From UBA11540 sp045536425 (lineage in GTDB: Bacteria > Bacillota > Clostridia > Oscillospirales > Ruminococcaceae), in contig JAZSNN010000015.1 of NCBI GenBank assembly GCA_045536425.1, forward strand, positions 124,001-188,000: DNA of 64,000 bases. Direction: 5' to 3'. Below the pieces are notes generated by a model that had not been told where the DNA came from, did not search any database, and worked only from the letters and a program-made list of their open reading frames with translations. Each line of letters begins with the position of its first letter. Position 1 is the stretch's first letter. The position numbers and the translations under genes were made by a program. This document shows positions 43,589-51,662 of the stretch, one piece after another.

Positions 43589-43915
43589 TTATTTTTTAAA
43601 AGTGAGAAACAAAGGGTGAAAAAACACCAATCCGAGAATTGTACCTATAGTCGCTACAACAGCGTATGTTAGAGCAACAACGATGAGAAGCGAAACATAG
43701 GATTTCATAAATACCCAAGCGGATATTTCTAAAAGAACGCAAAGTGCAACAGAGATAATTATCGGTAGGAATTTAACGATTTCCTTCCCTTTGAAAAGCG
43801 CGAAAAATTGCAAGAAAAGCGTGGTTAAAAACAAAATGATAAAAAGTGGAATATGTGGTAATCCATAGTCATTAAAGTTGGTAAACAACGAAACTATAAT
43901 ATTCCAAATAAACAT
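43589..43915 (-). CDS. Small membrane protein of unknown function (108 aa)
   Basis: Not recognised. The 108-residue product is mostly hydrophobic with three or four membrane helices (about residues 20-40, 48-70, 72-98) and a short Lys-ended tail. GGGAGG lies 8 bases before ATG 43915. It lies between the PHP gene (12 bp upstream) and ygiQ (17 bp downstream), so it is part of that transcript. Confidence 0.75.
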   Translation of the reverse strand: MFIWNIIVSLFTNFNDYGLPHIPLFIILFLTTLFLQFFALFKGKEIVKFLPIIISVALCVLLEISAWVFMKSYVSLLIVVALTYAVVATIGTILGLVFFHPLFLTFKK

Positions 43916-43927
43916 TGTTTTCCTCCC

Positions 43928-44722
43928 TTATATTCTAAACTTATCGTCCTCCGTTAATCCTAAGAAGTCGACAACTCTTTCCAAACGAGGTATTACTACT
44001 TCGAATCTTTCAGGATGATGCGCGTCGCTTCCGCAGTAGAACTTACAACCGCACTGCTTTGCGATTTTAAAGACTCTGAGAGCCTTGTCTGCTTCTTCGT
44101 CGGCGAAATGCAGGCTGGTAGCGTTGAGTTCTATTCCAACGCCCAATTTTGCCGCTTTTGTGAAAAGTCTGACAAGCTCGTCTTCGGGCAACATCTCCAT
44201 TGCCTGCCAATATTCTTCCTTGGTCGGAGCAATCAAAGTGGTAGTAAGGTGTGCAATTCCAACCTTTTTAAAAGGCAGATCCATATTTAAAACCGCATCC
44301 AAGCGCTGTAGCCACACCTTTGCTCTGCCTGCGGGAATTGCGGCATCTTCCTCGGATATAGTCATACCCTTCATATGCAAATGAGTAGTAGGAATGATTA
44401 TAAAATCAAACAGGTCGTACTTCTCGGGAGATAAACCCAAAGTAAAATGCTTGTCAAGCTCAACTTCACAGCCAAAAAGAAAGCGCACGCCCTCTGTCTG
44501 AGGAAGAGGTTTTGCCTGTACGATATGCTCATAGTTCTGCGGCTTGTACCAGCAATCAGCACCTTCGACATCGCTGTCCCACAAATGGTCTGTCAAGCAT
44601 ATAGTATTAAAACCGTTGTCTATCGCGTACTGCAGAATTCTTTCATTATTCTGTTCGGGGTCACGCGAGCAGGTTGAAATTTGAGAATGAATATGTAAGT
44701 CGTGATCAACAATAAATTTCAT
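43928..44722 (-). CDS. PHP domain metal-dependent phosphoesterase (histidinol-phosphatase-like)
   Basis: TIM-barrel-like PHP phosphoesterase of 264 residues. Metal ligands are visible: DLHIHSQIS at the N-terminus, CLTDHLWDSD, a Glu in GCEVELD, and GSDAHHPERF near the C-terminus. HisK-type histidinol phosphatases are relatives, but no histidine gene is adjacent. Start ATG 44722 is fixed by a 4-bp ATGA overlap with the M20 peptidase stop and by GGTGG upstream; the longer frame includes that ribosome binding site. Confidence 0.86.
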   Translation of the reverse strand: MKFIVDHDLHIHSQISTCSRDPEQNNERILQYAIDNGFNTICLTDHLWDSDVEGADCWYKPQNYEHIVQAKPLPQTEGVRFLFGCEVELDKHFTLGLSPEKYDLFDFIIIPTTHLHMKGMTISEEDAAIPAGRAKVWLQRLDAVLNMDLPFKKVGIAHLTTTLIAPTKEEYWQAMEMLPEDELVRLFTKAAKLGVGIELNATSLHFADEEADKALRVFKIAKQCGCKFYCGSDAHHPERFEVVIPRLERVVDFLGLTEDDKFRI

Positions 44723-45870
44723 ATATTTTTTACCACCCATACTAATCTTTTTGCAGATTCTGCAAGAGAATCTATATAAGCCGTTTCTTTTGGCGAATGA
44801 ATATATCCGCCTACAACACCCAATGAATCAACACATGGAATGCCAAAAGCCGAGACATCAGCAGCATCGGAACCGCCCGTACGCTTACTTGCAGTAAGCT
44901 GTGGCAACTCAGCTTTTTCAAGACATTCGTTAATCTTTTTTAGAAGCTCTCCGTTTTTGGTAGTATATTGCATCGACGTGCGATAGGATGATATCTTCAA
45001 CTGTGTTTTACAGCCTTCAACGTATACCGTATCCGCAATATTTTGCATAAACTCGCGAATCCAGGCTTCCTGCTCAGCGGTTGCAAAGCGGACATTTACT
45101 TTGAATTCACAGCTTCCCGGTACAGTGTTCACAACTGTACCGCCTTTTATGACACTGCAACAGCAGGTTATACCTTCGTCATCTTTGATCTTTTCGATCT
45201 CGATTATTTTGTGAGCCGCCTCTGCAATTGCATTTGCACCCGAAACAGCGCATCTTGAAGAATGTGATTCTTGTCCCTCTACAATAAACTCAAAGGTTAT
45301 TATTCCCTTTCGTTGCAAACAAGCTTCACCACGTGTGTGTTGCTCCAAATTTATGAAGGCTACAGAATCCTTTGCTTTTTCGCATATGTAGTTTATCGTA
45401 GCCTTTTGGCTGAATTTGCTTCCGTTTTCCTCGTCACTCTGGAGCAAAAGCTTTACCGGTCTTGATTTAAACCCGAGCTTTTGCAAAACGTCCATAGCGA
45501 GAAATCCTGCAACAACTCCGCCTTTACAATCTGCGACTCCCGGACCGTAAATCATTCCGTCGCTAATCTTGACAGGTGTCTCTCCAAAGCTTCCTATCGG
45601 ATACACCGTATCCATATGACCTGAAAAGGTTACAGCCTGCCCCGAAGATTCGGGGTTCATTGTTATGCAAACAACGTCTCCCACTTTATCCTGCTTGCAG
45701 AATTCAACCTGCCATCCGTGTTTTTCAGCCAAATCTGCAAAGTATTTTCCAACATTATCGACGCCTTCTTTAAAATCTGTCGGGCTTTCGATGTTGCATA
45801 CATCTTCCCAAACAGGAATATATTCCTTGCTTGTTTTTTCGACCAAGTCAAATATTTCCTTATAATCCAA
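44719..45870 (-). CDS. M20 family metallopeptidase (carboxypeptidase G2-like)
   Basis: Zn-dependent peptidase of about 383 residues. Metal and catalytic residues can be seen in FSGHMDTVYP, GVADCKGG, SDEENGS and the final YIHSPKE. A dimerisation domain lies in the middle (around GQESHSSRCAVSGANAI). The start is probably TTG 45870, spaced 8 bases from AGGTGG; in-frame GTG codons at 45882 and 45879 overlap that site. Substrate (Glu- or other amino-acyl conjugates) is unknown. Followed by the PHP gene in coupled fashion. Confidence 0.88.
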   Translation of the reverse strand: MDYKEIFDLVEKTSKEYIPVWEDVCNIESPTDFKEGVDNVGKYFADLAEKHGWQVEFCKQDKVGDVVCITMNPESSGQAVTFSGHMDTVYPIGSFGETPVKISDGMIYGPGVADCKGGVVAGFLAMDVLQKLGFKSRPVKLLLQSDEENGSKFSQKATINYICEKAKDSVAFINLEQHTRGEACLQRKGIITFEFIVEGQESHSSRCAVSGANAIAEAAHKIIEIEKIKDDEGITCCCSVIKGGTVVNTVPGSCEFKVNVRFATAEQEAWIREFMQNIADTVYVEGCKTQLKISSYRTSMQYTTKNGELLKKINECLEKAELPQLTASKRTGGSDAADVSAFGIPCVDSLGVVGGYIHSPKETAYIDSLAESAKRLVWVVKNI

Positions 45871-45900
45871 CAGGTTCACCACCTTTATTTGTAACTATAT

Positions 45901-46914
45901 TCAAATTTCTGATTTGATTTTATCATACAAGCTATTAAAATAGTGCTCAAACCCTTTATCATTAGGATGTAATCGCATATCTGCAAACAGACTTTCTTCC
46001 TTAGGTACAAAATCAAATCCGCTGATTACCGTTATGTTTTTAAAATCTTTCGCCACGCTTCTTATGTATTCGTCAACTTTTTTGAATTCGCCGAATGCTC
46101 TTTCCTCGTGCATATCCTTTCTCCATATGGGAGTGATTGCAAATATTTTTGCGTCAGGATAATTCAAAGACAAATTCTCAAAAAAGCCTCTACAATTTAT
46201 CTCGAAGGTGTTAAATTCTTTACGATTCCAGTCATTTGTGCCATATGCAACGGTTATATAATCAGGAACAAAAGGCTCTTTTAGCTTTGCAAATTCTGCG
46301 AAAAAGACTTCGCCTCCGATTCCTTTGTTTATCTCTTCGAGTCCAAATTCATCTGCAAGCTTAGCAACATAGCGATTTGAAGAACGAAGACCATCATAGC
46401 CTTGCGTTATTGAGTCGCCAAATGCAAGAAGCTTCTTTTGGGGCTTTATTGCTTCGGTAAAAGCATCGTCATCAACAATCATTTCTTTTATTGAGGTTTT
46501 TGCTGACCACGGCATATAAATACACACAGTTTTTATTCCGTCGCCAAGTTGAAATTCCTTTGAAAATTCGCCGAACGGAAGTTGAATTTTCGTATAAGAG
46601 TGTGCCAAAACAACATTAGAAAAATTATCAATAAAGCCGACCGGTTTTCCGTCACAAAAAACGTCTAGAGAAAAATATGTACGAGAGCTTCCCTGCTCTG
46701 TTACAACCTTCAAATAAAGACTTTTGCTGTTTGTCCTAAACAGAAGTCTAATTCCCGCTGTAGAAAAGGTCTTCATATAAAAGTCTTGACTTCTCGCCTT
46801 ATACAAATCCTCTTGTTCCTTAGTAAATCTATATAAGTTAATTAGTCCGTTTTCTTCCTCAACACGAACAGCACCGATAGTAATTTCTTTGATTTGATTG
46901 AGATTTAATTTCAT
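45901..46914 (-). CDS. SGNH/GDSL hydrolase with N-terminal beta domain
   Basis: Esterase-type enzyme of 337 residues. The N-terminal half is a beta-rich domain like that found before SGNH domains in carbohydrate esterases (TAGIRLLFRTNSKSLYLKV). The C-terminal half has block I GDSITQGYDG, block III GTNDWNR and block V DMRLHPND with the catalytic Asp and His. This suggests deacetylation of a glycan, but no glycan enzyme is nearby. No signal peptide is seen. ATG 46914 is chosen; the upstream in-frame ATG at 46941 lacks a better ribosome binding site. Confidence 0.84.
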   Translation of the reverse strand: MKLNLNQIKEITIGAVRVEEENGLINLYRFTKEQEDLYKARSQDFYMKTFSTAGIRLLFRTNSKSLYLKVVTEQGSSRTYFSLDVFCDGKPVGFIDNFSNVVLAHSYTKIQLPFGEFSKEFQLGDGIKTVCIYMPWSAKTSIKEMIVDDDAFTEAIKPQKKLLAFGDSITQGYDGLRSSNRYVAKLADEFGLEEINKGIGGEVFFAEFAKLKEPFVPDYITVAYGTNDWNRKEFNTFEINCRGFFENLSLNYPDAKIFAITPIWRKDMHEERAFGEFKKVDEYIRSVAKDFKNITVISGFDFVPKEESLFADMRLHPNDKGFEHYFNSLYDKIKSEI

Positions 46915-47034
46915 AAAATTTAACGCCACCCAACTTATCACACAACACTAACAACTGCGATTGGATTCCGAGTTTTATTGGGTTTATTATATCATACATA
47001 GGGTTGTTTTTCAACACCCAACAATACTCAAGAG

Positions 47035-47065
47035 AAAAAATCCGCACGTACACGCGCGGATTTTT
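47035..47065 (-). terminator. Intrinsic terminator after tRNA-Arg
   Basis: Stem AAATCCGC / GCGGATTT (47038-47045 / 47056-47063) followed on the minus strand by a T run. Confidence 0.88.
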
Positions 47066-47067
47066 CG

Positions 47068-47146
<79 letters not shown>

Positions 47147-47155
47147 ATGTTTAAT

Positions 47156-47182
47156 GATGGGGTATGAAAATCATACCCCATC
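47156..47182 (-). other. 12-bp stem-loop between rplL and tRNA-Arg without a T tract
   Basis: Perfect stem GATGGGGTATGA / TCATACCCCATC with a 3-nt loop. The lack of a T run downstream suggests RNA processing or partial read-through into the tRNA rather than firm termination. Confidence 0.7.
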
Positions 47183-47205
47183 ACTATAGCTTGTTTAAAA
47201 TCGAA

Positions 47206-47580
47206 TTACTTAAGCTCAACCTTTGCGCCAGCTTCTTCAATCTTAGCCTTGAGCTCATCAGCCTCAGCCTTAGAAGCAGCTTCCTTGATGGTCTTAGGAG
47301 CGTTGTCAACGAGTTCCTTAGCCTCTTTGAGTCCGAGACCTGTTGCTTCCTTAACAGCCTTGATAACTGCCATCTTGTTTGCGCCAACCTCTGCGAGAAC
47401 AACATCAAACTCTGTCTTCTCCTCAGCAGCGGGAGCAGCAGCGCCTGCTGCAGCTACAGCTACGGGGGCAGCAGCGGATACGCCAAATTCCTCTTCGATT
47501 GCCTTTACGAGTTCGCTAAGCTCTAATACTGTAAGAGCCTTTACATCTTCAACTAATTTCAATACTTTCTCTGAAGCCAT
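47206..47580 (-). CDS. rplL: 50S ribosomal protein L7/L12
   Basis: Stalk protein that recruits translation GTPases. 124 residues with N-terminal dimerisation helices, an Ala-rich hinge (APVAVAAAGAAAPAAEE) and the conserved C-terminal domain EKTEFDVVLAEVGANKMAVIKAVKEATGLGLKEAKELVD. ATG 47580 lies 48 bp after rplJ. Confidence 0.98.
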   Translation of the reverse strand: MASEKVLKLVEDVKALTVLELSELVKAIEEEFGVSAAAPVAVAAAGAAAPAAEEKTEFDVVLAEVGANKMAVIKAVKEATGLGLKEAKELVDNAPKTIKEAASKAEADELKAKIEEAGAKVELK

Positions 47581-47628
47581 TGTAATTTACCTCCAAATGT
47601 TATGTTTTTAAATTTCTTTTAGTAAGTT

Positions 47629-48144
47629 TTACGCCTCTGTTGTTGCGCCCTGCTTCTCAGCAACAGCGTTGATAGCACGAGCAAATCCAGAGATTGTAGC
47701 CTGAAGGCCACCGAGCACCATAGCAACGAGTACATCCTTGGAAGGAAGTTTTCCGAGTGCTGTGAGCTTTGCGGAATCCATAACCTCTCCATCAACAAAA
47801 CCTGTCTTGATGCAGAATGTGGAATCCTTGTGAGTGTCTACGTACTTAGAAATGATTCTTGCGGGAGCTACCTGATCGTTGTTAGAGATAGCAACAGCGG
47901 TTGTTCCTTCGAGAGAAGGAATGATTCCCTCAAAACCAGCTTCTTTAGCAGCAAATCTGAGCAATGTGTTCTTTACTACGAAATAATCAACATCAGCCTC
48001 ACGAAGATCCTTACGGAGCTTTGTATCATCAGCAACGTTGATACCCTTGTAATCAACAACTACGCAGGAAACAGCGTTAGTAAGCTTTTCCTTGAGCTCT
48101 GCTACTACTTCTTTCTTAGATTGCAAAACCTTTTCACTTGGCAA
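47629..48144 (-). CDS. rplJ: 50S ribosomal protein L10
   Basis: Stalk base protein that binds 23S rRNA and holds L12 dimers. 171 residues with VVDYKGINVADDTKLRKDLREA, KNTLLRFAAKEAG, and the C-terminal Ala-rich helix. The start is TTG 48144, well spaced from GGGAGGTGAAC; the protein would lack a start otherwise. A long leader with an attenuator-like hairpin precedes it and it has its own promoter. Confidence 0.97.
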   Translation of the reverse strand: MPSEKVLQSKKEVVAELKEKLTNAVSCVVVDYKGINVADDTKLRKDLREADVDYFVVKNTLLRFAAKEAGFEGIIPSLEGTTAVAISNNDQVAPARIISKYVDTHKDSTFCIKTGFVDGEVMDSAKLTALGKLPSKDVLVAMVLGGLQATISGFARAINAVAEKQGATTEA

Positions 48145-48159
48145 TTTAGTTCACCTCCC

Positions 48160-48310
48160 GAACTAATATAACGAAAAATGCTCTTTCTGCCGTACCAATA
48201 CCGCAGAAAGAGCATACATAAAGCATAATAACTTTGTTATGCACATTTCTCGGCAGGCAAGGCAAAAACCTTTTTAAACAAATGCACCTGCTGTCTTAGA
48301 AATGACAGCT
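48160..48310 (-). promoter_or_regulatory. L10-type ribosomal protein leader with attenuator
   Basis: About 165 nt lie between the promoter and rplJ. They contain a small hairpin GCTGTC / GACAGC, a pairing of TGCATTT with AAATGTGCA, and a 13-bp terminator stem (48178-48190 / 48203-48215) followed by T5 on the minus strand. This fits autogenous attenuation by the L10(L12)4 complex as known for the rplJL leader in Bacillus. Confidence 0.75.
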
Positions 48311-48315
48311 TATAA

Positions 48316-48344
48316 ATTATAGCATACTGACTTGCAAAAGTCAA
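48316..48344 (-). promoter_or_regulatory. Sigma-A promoter of rplJL
   Basis: Minus strand TTGACT (48344-48339), 17-bp spacer, TATAAT (48321-48316). Confidence 0.88.
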
Positions 48345-48352
48345 CAGCAAAA

Positions 48353-49051
48353 TTACATAGAGATGTATTTTGTTGTGTTAATCTTAATACCAGGGCCCAT
48401 TGTAGGTGTTACTACGCAAGACTTGATATACTGACCCTTTGCAGCAGCGGGCTTTGCCTTAGCGATAGCCTGAAGCAGAGTATCAAAGTTCTCAGCGAGC
48501 TTCTCTACGCCAAAGGAAGCCTTACCGATAGGACAGTGGATGATGTTTGTCTTGTCAAGACGATACTCAATCTTACCAGCTTTAGCCTCTGTTACTGCAC
48601 GAGCAACATCGGGAGTAACTGTACCAGCCTTGGGGTTAGGCATAAGTCCGCGAGGACCGAGAACCTTACCGAGACCTCCAACACCGCCCATCATATCGGG
48701 GCTTGCGATAACAACGTCGAAATCCATAAAGCCTTCGTTCTGGATCTTGGAAACGAACTCGTCACCGCCTGCATACTCAGCACCTGCATCAAGAGCAGCC
48801 TGTACATTGTCGCCCTTTGCAAATACCATAACTCTTACTTTTTTACCGGTTCCGTTGGGAAGTACAACTGCACCACGAACCTGCTGATCAGCGTGACGAG
48901 AGTCAACGCCGAGTCTGATGTGAGCCTCGATTGTTTCATCGAACTTTGCTTTAGATGTCTTTATGCAAAGGTCAAGACCTTCGTTTGTTTCATAAAGTTT
49001 GGTACGGTCAACAATTTTGGCACTATCCAAATATTTCTTACCGTGTTTCAT
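48353..49051 (-). CDS. rplA: 50S ribosomal protein L1
   Basis: Protein of the L1 stalk of the 50S subunit and, in many bacteria, translational repressor of rplK-rplA. 232 residues with FDETIEAHIRLGVDSRHADQQVRGAVVLPNGTGK, GPRGLMPNPKAGTVTPDVARAV and the end TMGPGIKINTTKY. AGGAGG precedes ATG 49051. A hairpin that matches one upstream of rplK lies in the rplK-rplA spacer. Confidence 0.98.
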   Translation of the reverse strand: MKHGKKYLDSAKIVDRTKLYETNEGLDLCIKTSKAKFDETIEAHIRLGVDSRHADQQVRGAVVLPNGTGKKVRVMVFAKGDNVQAALDAGAEYAGGDEFVSKIQNEGFMDFDVVIASPDMMGGVGGLGKVLGPRGLMPNPKAGTVTPDVARAVTEAKAGKIEYRLDKTNIIHCPIGKASFGVEKLAENFDTLLQAIAKAKPAAAKGQYIKSCVVTPTMGPGIKINTTKYISM

Positions 49052-49071
49052 TAATAGTTCCTCCTATTTGA

Positions 49072-49097
49072 GTGGTATTAGCGGAATTTCCTCCCAC
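49072..49097 (-). promoter_or_regulatory. Asymmetric-loop hairpin in the rplK-rplA spacer (candidate L1 site)
   Basis: Outer stem GTGG / CCAC, inner stem GGAA / TTCC, with GA on one side of the internal loop and GCTAATA on the other. A very similar element lies before rplK at 49557-49594. Confidence 0.55.
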
Positions 49098-49109
49098 CCG
49101 AGAGCTTTA

Positions 49110-49535
49110 TTACTCTTCTACAGTGACACCCATGCTGCGAGCTGTTCCGGCAACCATACTCATTGCTGCTTCAACGTCTGCTGCATTAAGGTCAGGCATC
49201 TTTGTTTCTGCGATTTGTTTCAATTGCTCTCTGGTAATCTTAGCAACCTTTGTCTTGTTCGGTACACCGGAACCGCTTTCAATCTTACAAGCTTTCTTGA
49301 TAAGAACGGATGCGGGGGGTGTCTTTGTTACAAAGGTGAAGGAACGATCGGCATATACTGTAATAACAACAGGGATAATAAGACCCATATCGTTCTTAGT
49401 ACGCTCATTAAATTCCTTTGTAAACGCCATAATATTTACGCCGTGCTGACCAAGAGCAGGTCCAACAGGCGGAGCCGGTGTTGCTTTTCCGGCAGGGATC
49501 TGGAGCTTTATAAAGCCCGTAACTTTCTGAGCCAT
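49110..49535 (-). CDS. rplK: 50S ribosomal protein L11
   Basis: Binds the GTPase-associated centre of 23S rRNA. 141 residues with KLQIPAGKATPAPPVGPALGQHGVNIMAF and the C-terminal DLNAADVEAAMSMVAGTARSMGV. ATG 49535 behind GGAGGTG is chosen; the frame extends a few codons upstream through that site. It is followed by rplA after 58 bp. Confidence 0.98.
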   Translation of the reverse strand: MAQKVTGFIKLQIPAGKATPAPPVGPALGQHGVNIMAFTKEFNERTKNDMGLIIPVVITVYADRSFTFVTKTPPASVLIKKACKIESGSGVPNKTKVAKITREQLKQIAETKMPDLNAADVEAAMSMVAGTARSMGVTVEE

Positions 49536-49556
49536 TAACTGCACCTCCAAAATTAT

Positions 49557-49594
49557 GTGGTAAATGGCGGAACAACTTTTGCTGCTCCTCCCAC
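49557..49594 (-). promoter_or_regulatory. Asymmetric-loop hairpin before rplK (candidate L1 site)
   Basis: Outer stem GTGG / CCAC, inner stem GGAGCA / TGTTCC with an extra GC-AAAA-GT cap, internal loop GA opposite GCCATTTA. Same architecture and loop start as the element at 49072-49097. Confidence 0.55.
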
Positions 49595-49664
49595 AAGCGA
49601 CTCAACTGCTCAAAATTGAACCGCTCATATCGCATAAAGCGACTTGTCCTCTAAGAGTCTGTGT

Positions 49665-50213
49665 CTAATCAGCCAACTGCACCTGTGCAAGTTCAAGTTC
49701 AACAGAGGTATCTCTACCGAACATAGAAACAGTAACGTTAACGCAGTTGTTTTCTGTGTCAATGCTTTCTACAGTACCAGTAAATCCCATAAGGGGACCT
49801 GCTACAATAGAAACCATATCGCCAACAGAATAGTTTACTTCGATCATCTTTTGATCGTCGGCATCGGATTCCTTACGATCGACACCCAATGAAGCAATCT
49901 CTTCTTCGGTTAATGGTTCGGGTTTATTGTCAGGACCTACAAATCCAGTCACGCCGCGAATATTTCTAACAGCATACCAAGACTCGTCAGTCATAACCAT
50001 TTTCACCAGCACATATCCCGGGAAAAGTTTGCGTTCCACTTCACGCATCTTGTTATCAGGACCAACTTCAGTAACTACCTCGGTAGGAATCTTAACCGCG
50101 TGGATAAGATCGTGAAGTTTTCTGTTCTCGACAACCTTTTCGATGTTTGTCGCTACCTTATTCTCATATGCAGAATAGGTGTGAACGACATACCATTTAG
50201 CTGTTTCAGCCAT
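49665..50213 (-). CDS. nusG: Transcription termination/antitermination protein NusG
   Basis: Elongation factor that binds RNA polymerase. 182 residues with an NGN domain (KWYVVHTYSAYENKVATNIEK; LFPGYVLVKMVMTDESWYAVRNIRGVTGFVG) and a C-terminal KOW domain (VGDMVSIVAGPLMGFTGTVESI). Standard position between secE and rplK, with gaps of 42 bp and 129 bp. Confidence 0.98.
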   Translation of the reverse strand: MAETAKWYVVHTYSAYENKVATNIEKVVENRKLHDLIHAVKIPTEVVTEVGPDNKMREVERKLFPGYVLVKMVMTDESWYAVRNIRGVTGFVGPDNKPEPLTEEEIASLGVDRKESDADDQKMIEVNYSVGDMVSIVAGPLMGFTGTVESIDTENNCVNVTVSMFGRDTSVELELAQVQLAD

Positions 50214-50255
50214 AAGCTACCTCCCGCTTGCGAATTTTTGCAATCAGGCTTCAGC

Positions 50256-50483
50256 TTAAAGATTAGCCAAAGCGGAAACGATCAGAGAAAGAAGCGCGTC
50301 GAGTCCCCAGATGAATGCGCCGATTACCAAGATTGCAGCTATAACAATAAGAGTATTGTTGATAACCTGCTTCTTAGACGGCCAAACAATCTTTTTGAAC
50401 TCACTCTTCAGGTCTCTGAAAAGACGTCCGATGCTGGAAAAGAATTTTTTGAAGCCTTTTGCTTCTTTATTTGCTTCTGCCAC
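50256..50483 (-). CDS. secE: Preprotein translocase subunit SecE
   Basis: Small essential membrane part of SecYEG. 75 residues; a basic amphipathic region ending in FKKIVWPSKKQVINNT precedes one membrane helix (LIVIAAILVIGAFIWGLDALL). GTG 50483 follows AAGGCGG; an ATG seven bases upstream is out of frame. Confidence 0.96.
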   Translation of the reverse strand: MAEANKEAKGFKKFFSSIGRLFRDLKSEFKKIVWPSKKQVINNTLIVIAAILVIGAFIWGLDALLSLIVSALANL

Positions 50484-50499
50484 AACATTTCCGCCTTTC

Positions 50500-50649
50500 T
50501 TACTTTGTTTCCTTGTGAAGTGTGTGCTTCCTGCAGAAACGACAATACTTATTCATCTCGAGTCTGTCAGGATCATTCTTCTTGTTCTTCATTGTGTTGT
50601 AATTACGCTGTTTGCATTCAGAGCAAGCTAATGTAATCTTAACCCTCAT
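50500..50649 (-). CDS. rpmG: 50S ribosomal protein L33
   Basis: 49-residue L33 of the zinc-binding type with the two CxxC pairs CSEC and CRFC. ATG 50649 behind AGGAGG is chosen; the frame is open upstream for 14 more codons in a non-coding leader. First gene of rpmG-secE-nusG-rplK-rplA. Confidence 0.96.
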   Translation of the reverse strand: MRVKITLACSECKQRNYNTMKNKKNDPDRLEMNKYCRFCRKHTLHKETK

Positions 50650-50745
50650 ATCGGCACCTCCTGATTTTCGGATTAATTTTGCCTCCCTCATAAAAGAAGC
50701 GTTTGAAATTTACGCAAAAAAATAGACCCTTTTAGAGGTAATAAC

Positions 50746-50774
50746 ATTATACCTCAATAAACTATGCTTGTCAA
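50746..50774 (-). promoter_or_regulatory. Consensus sigma-A promoter of rpmG-secE-nusG-rplKA
   Basis: Minus strand TTGACA (50774-50769), 17-bp spacer, TATAAT (50751-50746); both boxes perfect. Confidence 0.92.
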
Positions 50775-50798
50775 CACCTTTTTACACTTTTTGGAAAA

Positions 50799-51662
50799 TT
50801 ATTTGTTTTCGTCTTTTTTCTGTGTAACAACAAGCTGTGGATATGGAATTGTTATTCCCTCTTTGTCAAATTCAGCCTTGATTTGCTCGAGCATATCGAA
50901 GTTTAGCTGCCAATAGTTATCTCTGTGTACCCAAACGCGAACGGCTATGTCTACAGAGTTAGCGGAAAGCATTGAAACTCGTACAACGCGAGCCTCATTA
51001 TGAAGCACGTATAGGTTGTTTTCAATCGTAGTTTCAATGATTTGCTTTGCCTTTTCAACGTCACTTTCATAACTAATCGAGAAAGTAAGGTCAAGTCTGC
51101 GTTTGTTCTCGGATGAGAAGTTTGTTATTGTAGCTGTCGCCATCTGGCTGTTAGGTATATATACATGACGGTTGTCCGGTGTTACAAGAAGTGTGTATAC
51201 CACTCCTATCTCTCGAACTGTTCCCGAAGCCGTAGTAGAACCGTCAACAGTGATGTAGTCCCCTGTATTAAACGGTTTCGTAGCAATTATCTGCATTCCA
51301 CCCGTAAAGTTCTTTAGAGTATCCTGCACAGCAAGCGAAACGGCAAGGCTGACTACGCTGACAATTGCAACAGCGCCGGTAATATCAATTCCAAGCGAAG
51401 CGGCTGCAATTAAAAGGACTAGCGCATAGAGCGCTATTTTCAAGATAGTAACGAAAATAGAGTGTGCTACAGTGGGAACCTTGCTTCTTTTTAAAATCTT
51501 TTTAACTATTGTGCAGAGAAGTTTTGTGATTGCATATCCCAGCACAACAATCAACAAAGCATTGATAATTCCTATGAAGTTTGACGATATGTATTGGTAT
51601 GCCCTATTTATAAAGCTTCCGATAACATCGTTTTGAACTTTAGCCTCAAGTAAAAAATTCAT
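50799..51662 (-). CDS. Small-conductance mechanosensitive channel (MscS family)
   Basis: Osmotic safety channel of 287 residues. Membrane helices lie at about residues 31-51, 70-90 and 92-115, the last being the pore helix (AVAIVSVVSLAVSLAVQDTLKNFTGGMQIIATKPFNTGDYI). The soluble vestibule follows with VREIGVVYTLLVTPDNRHVYIPNSQM. It starts inside the 3' end of the AraC regulator gene (17-bp overlap). A second mechanosensitive channel, mscL, lies at 12.3 kb. Confidence 0.93.
   Translation of the reverse strand: MNFLLEAKVQNDVIGSFINRAYQYISSNFIGIINALLIVVLGYAITKLLCTIVKKILKRSKVPTVAHSIFVTILKIALYALVLLIAAASLGIDITGAVAIVSVVSLAVSLAVQDTLKNFTGGMQIIATKPFNTGDYITVDGSTTASGTVREIGVVYTLLVTPDNRHVYIPNSQMATATITNFSSENKRRLDLTFSISYESDVEKAKQIIETTIENNLYVLHNEARVVRVSMLSANSVDIAVRVWVHRDNYWQLNFDMLEQIKAEFDKEGITIPYPQLVVTQKKDENK

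Noticed and set aside
50500..50691. Longer L33 with 14 extra N-terminal residues
   Set aside because: AGGAGG directly before ATG 50649 and the normal 49-residue length decide for the short form.
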